Below, in pieces: positions 34,603 through 46,847 of a DNA stretch of 64,000 nt (its first letter is position 1; each line of letters begins with the position of its first letter). The stretch lies in contig OZ021729.1 in the NCBI GenBank assembly GCA_963978545.1, positions 6,441,001-6,505,000 of the forward strand, given 5' to 3'. A program made the position numbers and the translations under genes. The stretch is from Linyphia triangularis (lineage: Eukaryota; Arthropoda; Arachnida; Araneae; Linyphiidae). The notes beneath the pieces were generated by a model, which was not told where the DNA came from, ran no database searches, and worked only from the letters and a program-made list of their open reading frames with translations.

Positions 34603-35545
34603 TTGAGCTTCGATATCCTAATCTAAACACAAATGTCAGTTAAAACCATATCAAACAAAGCCACCTTTGAATTAGAATAAAATCATTTACTTTGAAATGG
34701 TTGTAACAGCTGTTAGAACTTTGTCACTTTTCCGAAAGCGTTTCCCAAACGATTTCGGAATTATTTACTTAATTAAAATTGTTTAATTTGAGATAGTTGT
34801 AACAGCAGTTACAACTTTGTCCCTTTTCCGAAATCATTTGAGCTTCGATACTCTAATCTAAACACAAAAGTCAGTTAAAACCTTATCAAACAAAGCCACC
34901 TTTGAATTAGAATAAAATCATTTACTTTAAAATGGTTGTAACAGCTGTTAGAACTTTGTTACTTTTCCGAAATTGGGTTTGCCAAACGATTTCGGAATTA
35001 TTTACTTAATTAAAATTATTTAATTTGAGATAGTTGTAACAGCAGTTACAACTTTGTCCCTTTTCCGAAATCATTTGAGCTTCGATACCCTAATCTAAAC
35101 ACAAAAGTCAGTTAAAACCTTATCAAACATAGCCACCTTTGAATTAGAATAAAATCATTTACTTTGAAATGGTTGTAACAGCTGTTAGAACTTTGTTACT
35201 TTTCCGAAATCGGTTTGCCAAACGATTTCTGAATTATTTACTTAATTAAAATTATTTAATTTGAGATAGTTGTAACAGCAGTTACAACTTTGTCCCTTTT
35301 CCGAAATCATTTGAGCTTTGATACCCTAATCTAAACACAAAAGTCAGTTAAAACCTTATCAAACAAAGCCACCTTTGAATTAGAATAAAATCATTTACTT
35401 TAAAATGGTTGTAACAGCTGTTAGAACTTTGTTACTTTTCCGAAATCGGTTTGCCAAACGATTTCGGAATTATTTACTTAATTAAAACTAAATAATTTGA
35501 GATAGTTGTAACAGCAGTTAGAACTTAGTCCCTTTTCCGAAATCA
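34603..35545. repeat. ~236-bp tandem array, four copies
   Basis: 'ttgagcttcgata' starts near 34603, 34838, 35075 and 35311. Each unit itself contains two related half-blocks: gttgtaacagctgttagaac and gttgtaacagcagttacaac, each followed by ttgt.ccttttccgaaa. The repeat is therefore a dimer of a diverged ~115-bp monomer. Confidence 0.9.
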
Positions 35546-36288
35546 TTTTGAAAAATTTACAAAATTTCAAGTGCAAAAACCATTACAACATATACATAAA
35601 CCAGGTAAGTTTTTTAAAAAATACTGACATAGTACAGAAGTAAAAAAAAATGAATACGTACAGAATGTTTAAAAACATTTTGTTTCTTTATTGTTCGATT
35701 AATATTTAAACAACACTTTGAGCCGCAATCTCTCAAAATAATGAAAATTTCAATTGGAACCTTGTCAAACCAAGCCCCCGAAATATTAAAATAAGATAAA
35801 TTTACGTCGCTACAAGTGGTAAAAAAAGTACAGTAAATTCCGAAACAATTTTTTGACAGACAATGTATCTTAGAAAGTAATACTTAAGATCTATGACACA
35901 GAGAAACATCGATGATCGCTCTTTTAAGCACAATCCATCTCGCAACCTCATCTCTTTCCATTCCATCTTCCATTCGGAATTTAATTAAAGCGTAATGACT
36001 CACAAATAGCGAGGCGGTTTAGTAGTCGGCTATAAGTGGGGGGTGGATAAAACTTCCCCACCTTGTCAAAATGCTGGAGCGCGGAAACCCGCAGGTGGTA
36101 TTTACTGCAGCTGGTTCCAACCTGCCTCCATGCATTATTCAGAAACATGAATTGGGTGTCGGTTGCCCGGTGTGTGGCACGCCACCGAATAATACGTCGG
36201 ATGAGGCTGGACACTTTGCTTATATTTTGTTTTGTGTGTGTTCTGCTTTGGCTGTGTCTTGCCTTCCCCAGGGCAGATTTGCGTGTTT
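35546..36288. other. No assigned gene; GC-rich patch
   Basis: 36000-36290 is clearly richer in G and C than its surroundings, with overlapping open frames on both strands (plus 36063-36290 and 36071-36295, minus 35981-36214). I recognise no domain, and the frames contradict one another. It could be a host promoter or exon, or an old repeat adjoining the satellite. Confidence 0.4.
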
Positions 36289-39200
36289 AGGTTAAGACTG
36301 ATCGTCAGTCTTTTCCTGCTCCGTAGACCTTAAACCAATATAGTCACAGACATATTTTCTGTCAAAATAGTGCTTCTGAACTCGTGAAAAAAATTTTACT
36401 GTACATAATAATAATAAAAGAGGATCACTGATAGTTTAAAGGATAAGAAAGTAAAGATTTTTAGAGAAAATCAGCGTATCAAAAAGGTATCTTTTTTTTC
36501 TCCTTTGTTTAAGTAGCAACATCTGTTAAACAAGACACTAACAACTGCAATAGGTTAAGACTGATCATCAGTATTTTCCTACTACGTAGCCAATATTGTA
36601 ACAATCATATTTTCTGTCAAAATAGTGCTTCTTAACTTATGAAAAAAATGTCAATATCTAACTACAATAATAAAAGAAGATCAGTGATATTTTAAAGAAT
36701 AAGAAAGTAAAGATTTTTAGAAAAAAATCATCGTATCAAAACGGTATCTTATTTGTTCACCTTTGTTTAAGTAGCAACATCTGTTAAACAACATCTGTAA
36801 TAGACAAAGACTGATTATCAGTCTTTTCCTGCTCCGTAGACCCTAAAAAAATATTGTCACAATCATATTTTCTGTCAAAATAGTGCTTCTTAACTTATGA
36901 AAAAAATGTCCATATCTAACTACAATAATAAAAGAGTATCAGTGATATTTTAAAGGATAAGAAAGTAAAGATTTTTAGAAAAAAATCATCGTATCAAAAC
37001 GGTATCTTATTTGTTCACCTTTGTTTAAGTAGCAACATCTGTTAAACAAGACACTAACAACTGCAATAGGTTAAGACTGATCATCAGTCTTTTCCTGCTA
37101 CGTAGCCAATATTGTAACAATCATATTCTCTGTCAAAATAGTGCTTCTTAACTTATGAAAAATTCCCATATCTAACTATAATAATAAAAGAGGATCATTG
37201 ATATTTTAAAGGGTAAGAAAGTAAAGATTTTTAGAAAAAATCAGCGTATCAAAAAGATACCTTATTTGTTCACCTTTGTTTAAGTAGCAACATCTGTTAA
37301 ACAAGACACTAACAACTGCAATAGTTTAAGACTGATCATCAGTATTTTCCTGCTACGTAGCCAATATTGTAACAATCATATTCTCTGTCAAAATAGTGCT
37401 TCTTAACTTATGAAAAATTCCCATATCTAACTACAATAATAAAAGAGTATCAGTGATATTTTAAAGGATAAGAAAGTAAAGATTTTTAGAAAAAATCAGC
37501 GTATCAAAAAGATACCTTATTTGTTCACCTTTGTTTAAGTAGCAACATCTGTTAAACAAGACACTAACAACTGCAATAGTTTAAGACTGATCATCAGTAT
37601 TTTCCTGCTACGTAGCCAATATTGTAACAATCATATTCTCTGTCAAAATAGTGCTTCTTAACTTATGAAAAATTCCCATATCTAACTACAATAATAAAAG
37701 AGTATCAGTGATATTTTAAAGGATAAGAAAGTAAAGATTTTTAGAAAAAATCAGCGTATCAAAAAGATACCTTATTTGTTCACCTTTGTTTAAGTAGCAA
37801 CATCTGTTAAACAAGACACTAACAACTGCAATAGTTTAAGACTGATCATCAGTATTTTCCTGCTACGTAGCCAATATTGTAACAATCATATTCTCTGTCA
37901 AAATAGTGCTTCTTAACTTATGAAAAATTCCCATATCTAACTACAATAATAAAAGAGTATCAGTGATATTTTAAAGGATAAGAAAGTAAAGATTTTTAGA
38001 AAAAATCAGCGTATCAAAAAGATACCTTATTTGTTCACCTTTGTTTAAGTAGCAACATCTGTTAAACAAGACACTAACAACTGCAATAGTTTAAGACTGA
38101 TCATCAGTATTTTCCTGCTACGTAGCCAATATTGTAACAATCATATTCTCTGTCAAAATAGTGCTTCTTAACTTATGAAAAATTCCCATATCTAACTACA
38201 ATAATAAAAGAGTATCAGTGATATTTTAAAGGATAAGAAAGTAAAGATTTTTAGAAAAAATCAGCGTATCAAAAAGATACCTTATTTGTTCACCTTTGTT
38301 TAAGTAGCAACATCTGTTAAACAAGACACTAACAACTGCAATAGTTTAAGACTGATCATCAGTATTTTCCTGCTACGTAGCCAATATTGTAACAATCATA
38401 TTCTCTGTCAAAATAGTGCTTCTTAACTTATGAAAAATTCCCATATCTAACTACAATAATAAAAGAGTATCAGTGATATTTTAAAGGATAAGAAAGTAAA
38501 GATTTTTAGAAAAAATCAGCGTATCAAAAAGATACCTTATTTGTTCACCTTTGTTTAAGTAGCAACATCTGTTAAACAAGACACTAACAACTGCAATAGT
38601 TTAAGACTGATCATCAGTATTTTCCTGCTACGTAGCCAATATTGTAACAATCATATTCTCTGTCAAAATAGTGCTTCTTAACTTATGAAAAATTCCCATA
38701 TCTAACTACAATAATAAAAGAGTATCAGTGATATTTTAAAGGATAAGAAAGTAAAGATTTTTAGAAAAAATCAGCGTATCAAAAAGATACCTTATTTGTT
38801 CACCTTTGTTTAAGTAGCAACATCTGTTAAACAAGACACTAACAACTGCAATAGTTTAAGACTGATCATCAGTATTTTCCTGCTACGTAGCCAATATTGT
38901 AACAATCATATTCTCTGTCAAAATAGTGCTTCTTAACTTATGAAAAATTCCCATATCTAACTACAATAATAAAAGAGTATCAGTGATATTTTAAAGGATA
39001 AGAAAGTAAAGATTTTTAGAAAAAATCAGCGTATCAAAAAGATACCTTATTTGTTCACCTTTGTTTAAGTAGCAACATCTGTTAAACAAGACACTAACAA
39101 CTGCAATAGTTTAAGACTGATCATCAGTATTTTCCTGCTACGTAGCCAATATTGTAACAATCATATTCTCTGTCAAAATAGTGCTTCTTAACTTATGAAA

Positions 39201-40452
39201 AATTCCCATATCTAACTACAATAATAAAAGAGTATCAGTGATATTTTAAAGGATAAGAAAGTAAAGATTTTTAGAAAAAATCAGCGTATCAAAAAGATAC
39301 CTTATTTGTTCACCTTTGTTTAAGTAGCAACATCTGTTAAACAAGACACTAACAACTGCAATAGTTTAAGACTGATCATCAGTATTTTCCTGCTACGTAG
39401 CCAATATTGTAACAATCATATTCTCTGTCAAAATAGTGCTTCTTATCTTATGAAAAATTCCCATATCTAACTACAATAATAAAAGAGGATCATTGATATT
39501 TTAAAGGGTAAGAAAGTAAAGATTTTTAGAAAAAATCAGCGTATCAAAAAGATACCTTATTTGTTCACCTTTGTTTAAGTAGCAACATCTGTTAAACAAG
39601 ACACTAACAACTGCAATAGTTTAAGACTGATCATCAGTATTTTCCTGCTACGTAGCCAATATTGTAACAATCATATTCTCTGTCAAAATAGTGCTTCTTA
39701 ACTTATGAAAAATTCCCATATCTAACTACAATAATAAAAGAGTATCAGTGATATTTTAAAGGATAAGAAAGTAAAGATTTTTAGAAAAAATCAGCGTATC
39801 AAAAAGATACCTTATTTGTTCACCTTTGTTTAAGTAGCAACATCTGTTAAACAAGACACTAACAACTGCAATAGTTTAAGACTGATCATCAGTATTTTCC
39901 TGCTAGGTAGCCAATATTGTAACAATCATATTCTCTGTCAAAATAGTGCTTCTTAACTTATGAAAAATTCCCATATCTAACTACAATAATAAAAGAGTAT
40001 CAGTGATATTTTAAAGGATAAGAAAGTAAAGATTTTTAGAAAAAAATCATCGTATCAAAACGGTATCTTATTTGTTCACCTTTGTTTAAGTAGCAACATC
40101 TGTTAAACAAGACACTAACAACTGCAATAGGTTAAGACTGATCATCAGTATTTTCCTCCTCCGTAGCCAATATTGTAACAATCATATTTTCTGTCAAAAT
40201 AGTGCTTCTTAACTTATGAAAAAAATGTCAATATCTAACTACAATAATAAAAGAAGATCAGTGATATTTTAAAGAATAAGAAAGTAAAGATTTTTAGAAA
40301 AAATCAGCGTATCAAAAAGGTACCTTATTTGTTCACCTTTGTTTAAGTAGCAACATCTGTTAAACAAGACACAAACAGCTGCAATAGGTTTAGACTGATC
40401 GTCAGTCTTTTCCTGCTCCGTAGCCAATATTGTAACAATCATATTTTCTGCC

Positions 40453-40637
40453 GCCGACCAAACGGTATAGTGGTTAGCGTACTGGCTTCTAAACCGCGAG
40501 GTTGCGTGTTCGAGTCCCGTGTAGGCATGGGTGTTTGTAAATGTATGTTGGTTTGTTAAATGACGAAATGTTTCGGCGCATTATAGCCCTCGTGTTGCTG
40601 ACGGCGCCAGATAATCCGAATACAACCAACAACCAAC
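40453..40637 (+). mobile_element. SINE family 1, copy f, in the satellite
   Basis: Full-length copy with a perfect 13-bp duplication catattttctgcc (40440-40452 and 40638-40650), a sequence belonging to the satellite monomer. The B box has one change (gtgttcgagtccc). Confidence 0.95.
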
Positions 40638-40954
40638 CATATTTTCTGCCAAAATAGTGCTTCTTAACTTATGAAAAAATTCTCATATATAACTATAATA
40701 ATAAAAGAGGATCATTGATATTTTAAAGGATAAAAAAGTAAAGATTTTTAGAAAAAATCAGAGTATCAAAAAGGTACCTTATTTGTTCACCTTTGTTTAA
40801 GTAGCAACATCTGTTAAACAAGACACTAACAACTGCAATAGGTTAAGACTGATCATCAGTATTTTCCTGCTCCGTAGCCAATATTGTAACAATCATATTT
40901 TCTGCCAAAATAGTGCTTCTTAACTTATGAAATAATTCTCATATATAACTATAA

Positions 40955-42933
40955 CTAGCTGAATACCCGTGCTGCGCTACGAAATTTTACCATTAGCATT
41001 TTAGCAATCAAAAGACATTCATGTATTCTACACTTCAGACGTTTACTCCCTTTTCGATCCCGACAAATTGATTTATCAAAATAGGAACTTTCCTTTGTTG
41101 ACATTTTAAACGAAATTTATAATTGTGAATAGTAAACTGGAATAGTTTATTGTGTTTATGTTTGCTCTTAGTTCTAAATTTCAAAGTAGTAGCTGTATTG
41201 GAATTAAGTTAATTAGACATTAAGTTAATCCTCGTATAGTTTCAATGTTGCGTCGTCTTTTCATCCCTTAAAAATTCGTTAATCGATATTGGAATGACTT
41301 ATTTTTTTAACATTTGCAAAAAAATATCAGAAAAATGACTACATTGGAAGAGGAACATTCGGATATCCCTCGTTTGGAACATTTAACCCCTTTTCGACCA
41401 CTTAAAGTGTGTTAATCGAGATCGGAATAGTTTACTTTTTCTATTTTTACCATTGTTGATATTTGTGCCGATTTTCAGAGTTGTGACTATGTGGGAAGTA
41501 GGATTTTCGAATGTCCCCCGTTTGGAACGTTTAACCCCTTTTCGACCCCTTATAGTGTGTTAATCGAGATCGGAATAGTTTACTTTTTCTATTTTTACCA
41601 TTGTTGATATTTGTGCCGATTTTCAGAGTTGTGACTATGTGGGAAGTAGGATTTTCGAATGTCCCCCGTTTGGAACGTTTGACCCCTTTTCGACCCCTTA
41701 AAGTGTGTTAATCGAGATCGGAATAGTTTACTTTTTCTATTTTTACCATTGTTGATATTTGTGCCGATTTTCAGAGTTGTGACTATGTGGGAAGTAGGAT
41801 TTTCGAATGTCCCCCGTTTGGAACTTTTAACCCCTTTTCGACCCCTTAAAGTGGGTTAATCGAGATCGGAATAGTTTACTTTTTCTATTTTTACCATTGT
41901 TGATATTTGTGCCGATTTTCAGAGTTGTGACTATGTGGGAAGTAGGATTTTCGAATGTCCCCCGTTTGGAACGTTTGACCCCTTTTCGACCCCTTAAAGT
42001 GGGTTAATCGAGATCGGAATAGTTTACTTTTTCTATTTTTACCATTGTTGATATTTGTGCCGATTTTCAGAGTTGTGACTATGTGGGAAGTAGGATTTTC
42101 GAATGTCCCCCGTTTGGAACGTTTGACCCCTTTTCGACCCCTTAAAGTGTGTTAATCGAGATCGGAATAGTTTACTTTTTCTATTTTTACCATTGTTGAT
42201 ATTTGTGCCGATTTTCAGAGTTGTGACTATGTGGGAAGTAGGATTTTCGAATGTCCCCCGTTTGGAACGTTTGACCCCTTTTCGACCCCTTAAAGTGTGT
42301 TAATCGAGATCGGAATAGTTTACTTTTTCTATTTTTACCATTGTTGATATTTGTGCCGATTTTCAGAGTTGTGACTATGTGGGAAGTAGGATTTTCGAAT
42401 GTCCCCCGTTTGGAACGTTTAACCCCTTTTCGACCCCTTAAAGTGTGTTAATCGAGATCGGAATAGTTTACTTTTTCTATTTTTACCATTGTTGATATTT
42501 GTGCCGATTTTCAGAGTTGTGACTATGTGGGAAGTAGGATTTTCGAATGTCCCCCGTTTGGAACGTTTAACCCCTTTTCGACCCCTTATAGTGTGTTAAT
42601 CGAGATCGGAATAGTTTACTTTTTCTATTTTTACCATTGTTGATATTTGTGCCGATTTTCAGAGTTGTGACTATGTGGGAAGTAGGATTTTCGAATGTCC
42701 CCCGTTTGGAACGTTTGACCCCTTTTCGACCCCTTAAAGTGTGTTAATCGAGATCGGAATAGTTTACTTTTTCTATTTTTACCATTGTTGATATTTGTGC
42801 CGATTTTCAGAGTTGTGACTATGTGGGAAGTGGGAGAATTAGTGATGAGTGAGTCAGTGAGTGAGTGAGTGAGTGAGTGAGTGAGTGAGTGAGTGAGTGA
42901 GTGAGTGAGGGCTTTGCCTTATATATATAGAGA
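40955..42933 (-). mobile_element. Non-autonomous Helitron, second copy
   Basis: On the minus strand it starts TCTCTATATATATAAGGC (42933 side) and ends GGGTATTCAGCTAG (40955). The host bases are A at 40954 and T at 42934. The satellite monomers give the empty site 'aactataataataaaag', and the element sits exactly between A and T with no duplication. It has the same layout as 10740-12830: a GTGA-rich tract (42840-42910), the 148-bp array, then a unique 3' part. No coding. Confidence 0.94.
41335..42836 (-). repeat. 148-bp array in Helitron copy 2, about ten monomers
   Basis: 'gtgggaagtaggattttcga' recurs every 148 bp (41491, 41639 and so on). The monomers are nearly identical except the one closest to the element's 3' end (41335-41480). 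The variant 'ttatagtgtg' occurs at about 41551 and 42587, 1036 bp or seven monomers apart, suggesting block duplication. Confidence 0.93.
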
Positions 42934-44265
42934 TAATAAAAGAGGATCATTGATATTTTAAAGGATAAAAAAGTAAAGATTTTTAGAAAAAATCAGCGTA
43001 TCAAAAAGGTACCTTATTTGTTTACCTTTGTTTAAGTAGCAACATCTGTTAAACAAGACACTAACAACTGCAATAGGTTAAGACTGATCATCAGTCTTTT
43101 CCTGCTCCGTAGACATTAAACCAATATTATCACAATCATATTTTCTGTCAAAATAGTGCTTCTGAACTCATGAAATTCTTTTTACTGTACATAATAATAA
43201 TAAAAGAGGATCAGTGATATTTTAAAGGATAAGAAAGTAAAGATTTTTAGAAAAAAATCAGCTATCAAATTGGTATCTTTTTTTCATCTTTGTTTAAGAA
43301 GCAACATCTGGTAAACAAGACACAAACAACTGAGCAGTCTTTTCCTGCTCCTTAGACAATATTGTCACAATCATATTTTCTGCCAAAATAGTGCTTCTTA
43401 ACTCATGAAAAAAAATTCCATATCTAACTACAATAATAAAAGAGGATCAATGATATTTTAAAGGATAAAAAAGTAACTATTTTTAGAAAAAATCAGCGTA
43501 TCAAAAAGGTATCTTGTTTGTTCACCTTTGTTTAAGTAGCAACACCTTTTAAACAAGACACTAACAACTAAATTAGGTTAAGACTTAGCGTCAATCTTTT
43601 TCTGCCCCATTGACCCTAAGCGAATCATATTTTCTGCCAAATAGTTTTTTTGGATGTATAGCATTTTTTTACTATATCTAACAATAATAATAAAAGAGGA
43701 TCAATAATATCTTAAAAGATAATAAGATTTTTATTAAAAATCAGCTTATCAAAAAAAAAATTATGTTCGTTCATCTGTTTCAGTAACCACATCTGTTAGA
43801 CAAAACACAAACAACTGGATTAGGTTAAGACTGATCGTCTGTCTTCCTGCCCGCAAACCCCATGGCAATATTGTTCCAAACACATTTTCTGGCAAAGAAG
43901 TGCTTCTAAAGTTATGAATTTTTTTTACCATACTTAAAAAGAATAATGAAAGAAGATCAGCGAAATTTCACAGGATCATAAGTAAGTTTGTTCACCATTG
44001 TTGCAGTAGCAATAACTGTTAGACAAGACAAAAGCAAATAGAATGGGTAAAGATTTATAGTCAGTCTTTTCCTACACCATGTACCTTAAAACAATATTCT
44101 TCCAATCATATTTTCTGTGAAAATAGTGCTTCAAAACTTATTATTGTTGTTAAGTATGGTAAAAATTTCATAAGAGGATCAACAATATTTTAAATGATAA
44201 AAAAATAAAAATTTAAATCCAAAAAGTATCTTGTTTGCTCATCTATGTTCAGCAACAACACTTAT

Positions 44266-44405
44266 TAGACTATGGCGACCTCAAAAAAACAGATAAAGAT
44301 TCTGTGCACTGGAGTACTCTTTTGCACAGCGGTAAAGTATATGTCTCGAGATCCAATGGTCTCGCGATCGAGGCCCGTCGCCCGCAACGAAAGCTGCTTA
44401 CGCTT
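44266..44405 (+). repeat. tRNA-like repeat (SINE family 3 candidate), copy 1
   Basis: 'cactggagtactcttttgca', 'cagcggtaaagtat', 'ctcgagatccaatggtctcg' and 'cgatcgaggcccgt' repeat almost exactly at 44624-44765. The order (GGTAAAGTAT-like A box, gatcgaggccc-like B box) resembles a tRNA-derived SINE head, but no tail or target duplication is obvious. Confidence 0.5.
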
Positions 44406-44623
44406 TAATAGTGTTTTTGTCCGGACTAAAAACGAATCATGCTGCCATCTATCGGCGCTTCTGAAAGGAGAAACTACATCGCAACAAGCGATCACATACA
44501 CAACTCGCGTGCAACACTCGCAACAAGCGGTCACAACGATGCAACTAGCATCCCAAACCTCCAACTCCAATCAGACGTTGATCAGAACAACAGTATCGCT
44601 CCTTCGTCTCTGGGAGGAGGCTG

Positions 44624-44765
44624 TGTGGCGACCTCAAATAACAGATAAAGCTTCTGTGCACTGGAGTACTCTTTTGCACAGCGGTAAAGTATCTGTCTCG
44701 AGATCCAATGGTCTCGCGATCGAGGCCCGTTGCCCGCAAAAAAGCTGCTTACGCTTTAAGACAAG
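44624..44765 (+). repeat. tRNA-like repeat, copy 2
   Basis: Direct repeat of 44266-44405 at 358-bp spacing, ending 'aagctgcttacgcttta' like copy 1. The open frames spanning both copies (44272-44817 and reverse) are repeat-derived and lack domains. Confidence 0.5.
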
Positions 44766-45222
44766 ATACGAACAAATGAATTTATTTAAATTTTATTTTC
44801 AAATAGAAAAAGTATAATTGTCATTAAAAGAGTTGTAAAAATATATTGCATCACTCTTTTACTTTCAAAAATGTACGCTTGCTTTTAAACAATTAATCAA
44901 TTGGAAAGGGTCTTGCAATTACTATTTTACAAAAGTTTAAATGTTTTTAGGCAAAGTTTCATGGAATGCATTCCTGATGTCTTTGGACAATTTTAATATT
45001 GATATTTTTAAATATGTTTCGTATCTAATGATAATAATACAGTTTGATTAAAGTGTTTGGAAGAATGGTAAAGTAAAGATATTTTACAATGATATCAAAT
45101 TAGTTTCGGGATTTTTTCTCTATGCTTTAGTAGAAAGACCTGCTGAATAAGAAAAAAAAATCTCTAGATAATAAGAATATTACTTAATTGTATTAAAAAG
45201 CATTTAAAAGTGCAATAAATAT
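44766..45222. other. No gene seen
   Basis: AT-rich sequence up to the solo LTR. No recognised feature. Confidence 0.5.
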
Positions 45223-45681
45223 TGTTACAAAAATCGTCTGTAAATAATTGTAAATAGTGACGTATTTATTTTAAGGTTCTATTTTATTTTATTTAATTTG
45301 TAAACAACGATAATGCAGGTTAGAAAAAGGTGGCAACACCTAAATTATTCGGGAAATTTCGAGGCATTTCGAACAGACAATTGGGCGGCTGGATTTTGCT
45401 AGAAATTTCTCCCGTGACACTATTTAAAGATACGAAAAGATAAAATCGAGTTCAGTTCAGTGGAGAATCATTTGCTGTTCGGATTCGGAATGCAGCGGAT
45501 ATTTTGTTTACTTTCTGAGCCTGAATTAACGCTGTGTTCGAAGTTGAATGTACCGTAGCTTGTATTGAAAGCTGGTAGCCATTATTTCGTTGTTCGAAGA
45601 AGCTTTGTGAGCCTTCAAAAGAAAAATTAAATTATATTTTTCATTTAGTAAAAGCTGTGTCATCGATTAAAATTCATTACA
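45223..45681 (+). mobile_element. Solo LTR, copy 2
   Basis: Begins TGTTACAAAAATCGTCTG, ends ATTCATTACA, flanked by a 4-bp ATAT duplication (45219-45222 and 45682-45685). Same family as 27339-27816 by shared blocks, including 'caggttagaaaaaggtggca'. A TATA-like 'ctatttaaag' near 45420 is followed by 'gttcagttcagtgg'. No internal retroelement region, so it is a solo LTR left by recombination. Confidence 0.85.
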
Positions 45682-45685
45682 ATAT

Positions 45686-46372
45686 CTTAATTTTCTTTTC
45701 ATTCTGCTGCTGCAATATAAATTAACACGACTCTCTTATTCAAATTTACCATTTATGTTCATCATCATAATGAATAGCCAAACAGTAATAAACTATGTAT
45801 TTTAATTTTAATATTAAGATATCAGAGAGCATTTCTGCGAATGCCAAACATTAATGCATCTATAAATCAACGTTCAGATCTTCCCGGATAACAATTACAC
45901 CCACTCATCTCCAAGTGGAAGCTTTTACAACTATTTAATCGCTTGAATTCCTGTTGGTTAATAAATGTTTCAGTCCTTTGACGGATTTACGATTCTCAAT
46001 TATTTCAGAAATTATTCCGTTACTAGACAGTAATACGGGTACTTCCCAAGTAGAACAAAGGCTACTTCGTGACTGGGTAACTCGCGATTTATCTTCTGTG
46101 GGGGAGGGGGGGGGGAATACTTCAGGGAATTGTATAATATCGCGAATTAAATCTTCGTAATTCGTCGAGATATTCCAAATATTTCCCACGAGCGGTGAAA
46201 ACAATTACTTTGAGTTTTGGGGAGGTTAGCAGCTAAACTAATGTTTCTTGATCTTCAAAGTTTAATGATTATTATGGGGATTATTACGCAGACGGATTTT
46301 CTGGGAAAATTACGCTCTGTGGACGGTATTCCTGGTCAAACTTGGAATAAATTCATTTTCGATTCGGGTTTT
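45686..46372. other. No gene supported
   Basis: Opposing open frames at 45935-46204 (minus) and 45954-46160 (plus) overlap without recognisable domains; a G-run lies near 46103. Treated as intergenic. Confidence 0.45.
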
Positions 46373-46385
46373 GGAAGTGAATACT

Positions 46386-46581
46386 TGGTTGGTTGATTGG
46401 TTGGTTGGATGTTTTCAGAATATCTGGCGCCGTCAGCAACATGAGGGCTATAATGCGCCGAACATTCGTCATTAGACAAGCCAACATACATTTACAAACA
46501 CCCATGCCTAACACGGGACTCGGAACCCGCAACCTCGCGGTCTAGAAGCTAGCACGCTAACCACTATACCGTTTGGTCGGC
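46386..46581 (-). mobile_element. SINE family 1, copy g
   Basis: Reverse-strand copy with a perfect 13-bp duplication ggaagtgaatact (46373-46385 and 46582-46594). The right duplication overlaps that of the adjacent SINE2 copy. Confidence 0.94.
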
Positions 46582-46601
46582 GGAAGTGAATACTATCCTG
46601 G

Positions 46602-46763
46602 TTTGTACACTCAACGAAATAATTTTTTTGCACAGTGACAGATAATCAGACTTTGACCTATTAATGTGGATTCTGAACCACAACGAACATCCATGCCTAA
46701 CTCGGAATTCGAACTCGGCACCTTCGGCATGCGAGGCCAGAACGCGAACCCCACAGCTATCAG
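46602..46763 (-). mobile_element. tRNA-derived SINE, family 2, copy a
   Basis: Reverse-strand copy: the plus strand shows 'gtggattctgaaccacaacg', 'catgcctaactcgg' and 'ggcatgcgaggccagaacgc', matching 51045-51228 and 52850-53022. It is flanked by gtgaatactatcctgg and gtgaatactatcttga (46586-46601 and 46764-46779). It lies directly beside SINE family 1 copy g. Confidence 0.85.
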
Positions 46764-46847
46764 GTGAATACTATCTTGATCAAGGTTTTCTTAAAGTATA
46801 TATAACACAATATCACCTCGCAATACTAACTAGAGGTATGGATCATA

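Larger units (their letters stand above)
36289..44130. repeat. 255-bp satellite, more than 20 copies, two insertions
   Basis: 'aagactgatcatcagt' occurs at 37073, 37328, 37583 and onward, an exact 255-bp period. Monomers from about 37300 to 40000 are nearly identical; those at both edges (36289-37070 and 42934-44130) are progressively diverged and shortened. A SINE (40453-40637) and a Helitron (40955-42933) sit in the right part. Every monomer contains 'gtcaaaatagtgcttct' and 'tttaagtagcaacatctgtt'. Non-coding. Confidence 0.96.

Noticed and set aside
36289..44130. CRISPR-like array
   Set aside because: Whole 255-bp monomers repeat without unique spacers, and the sequence is eukaryotic; it is a satellite.
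44272..44817. 181-codon frame as a real protein
   Set aside because: It spans two copies of a tRNA-like direct repeat and has overlapping frames on both strands, without a domain.
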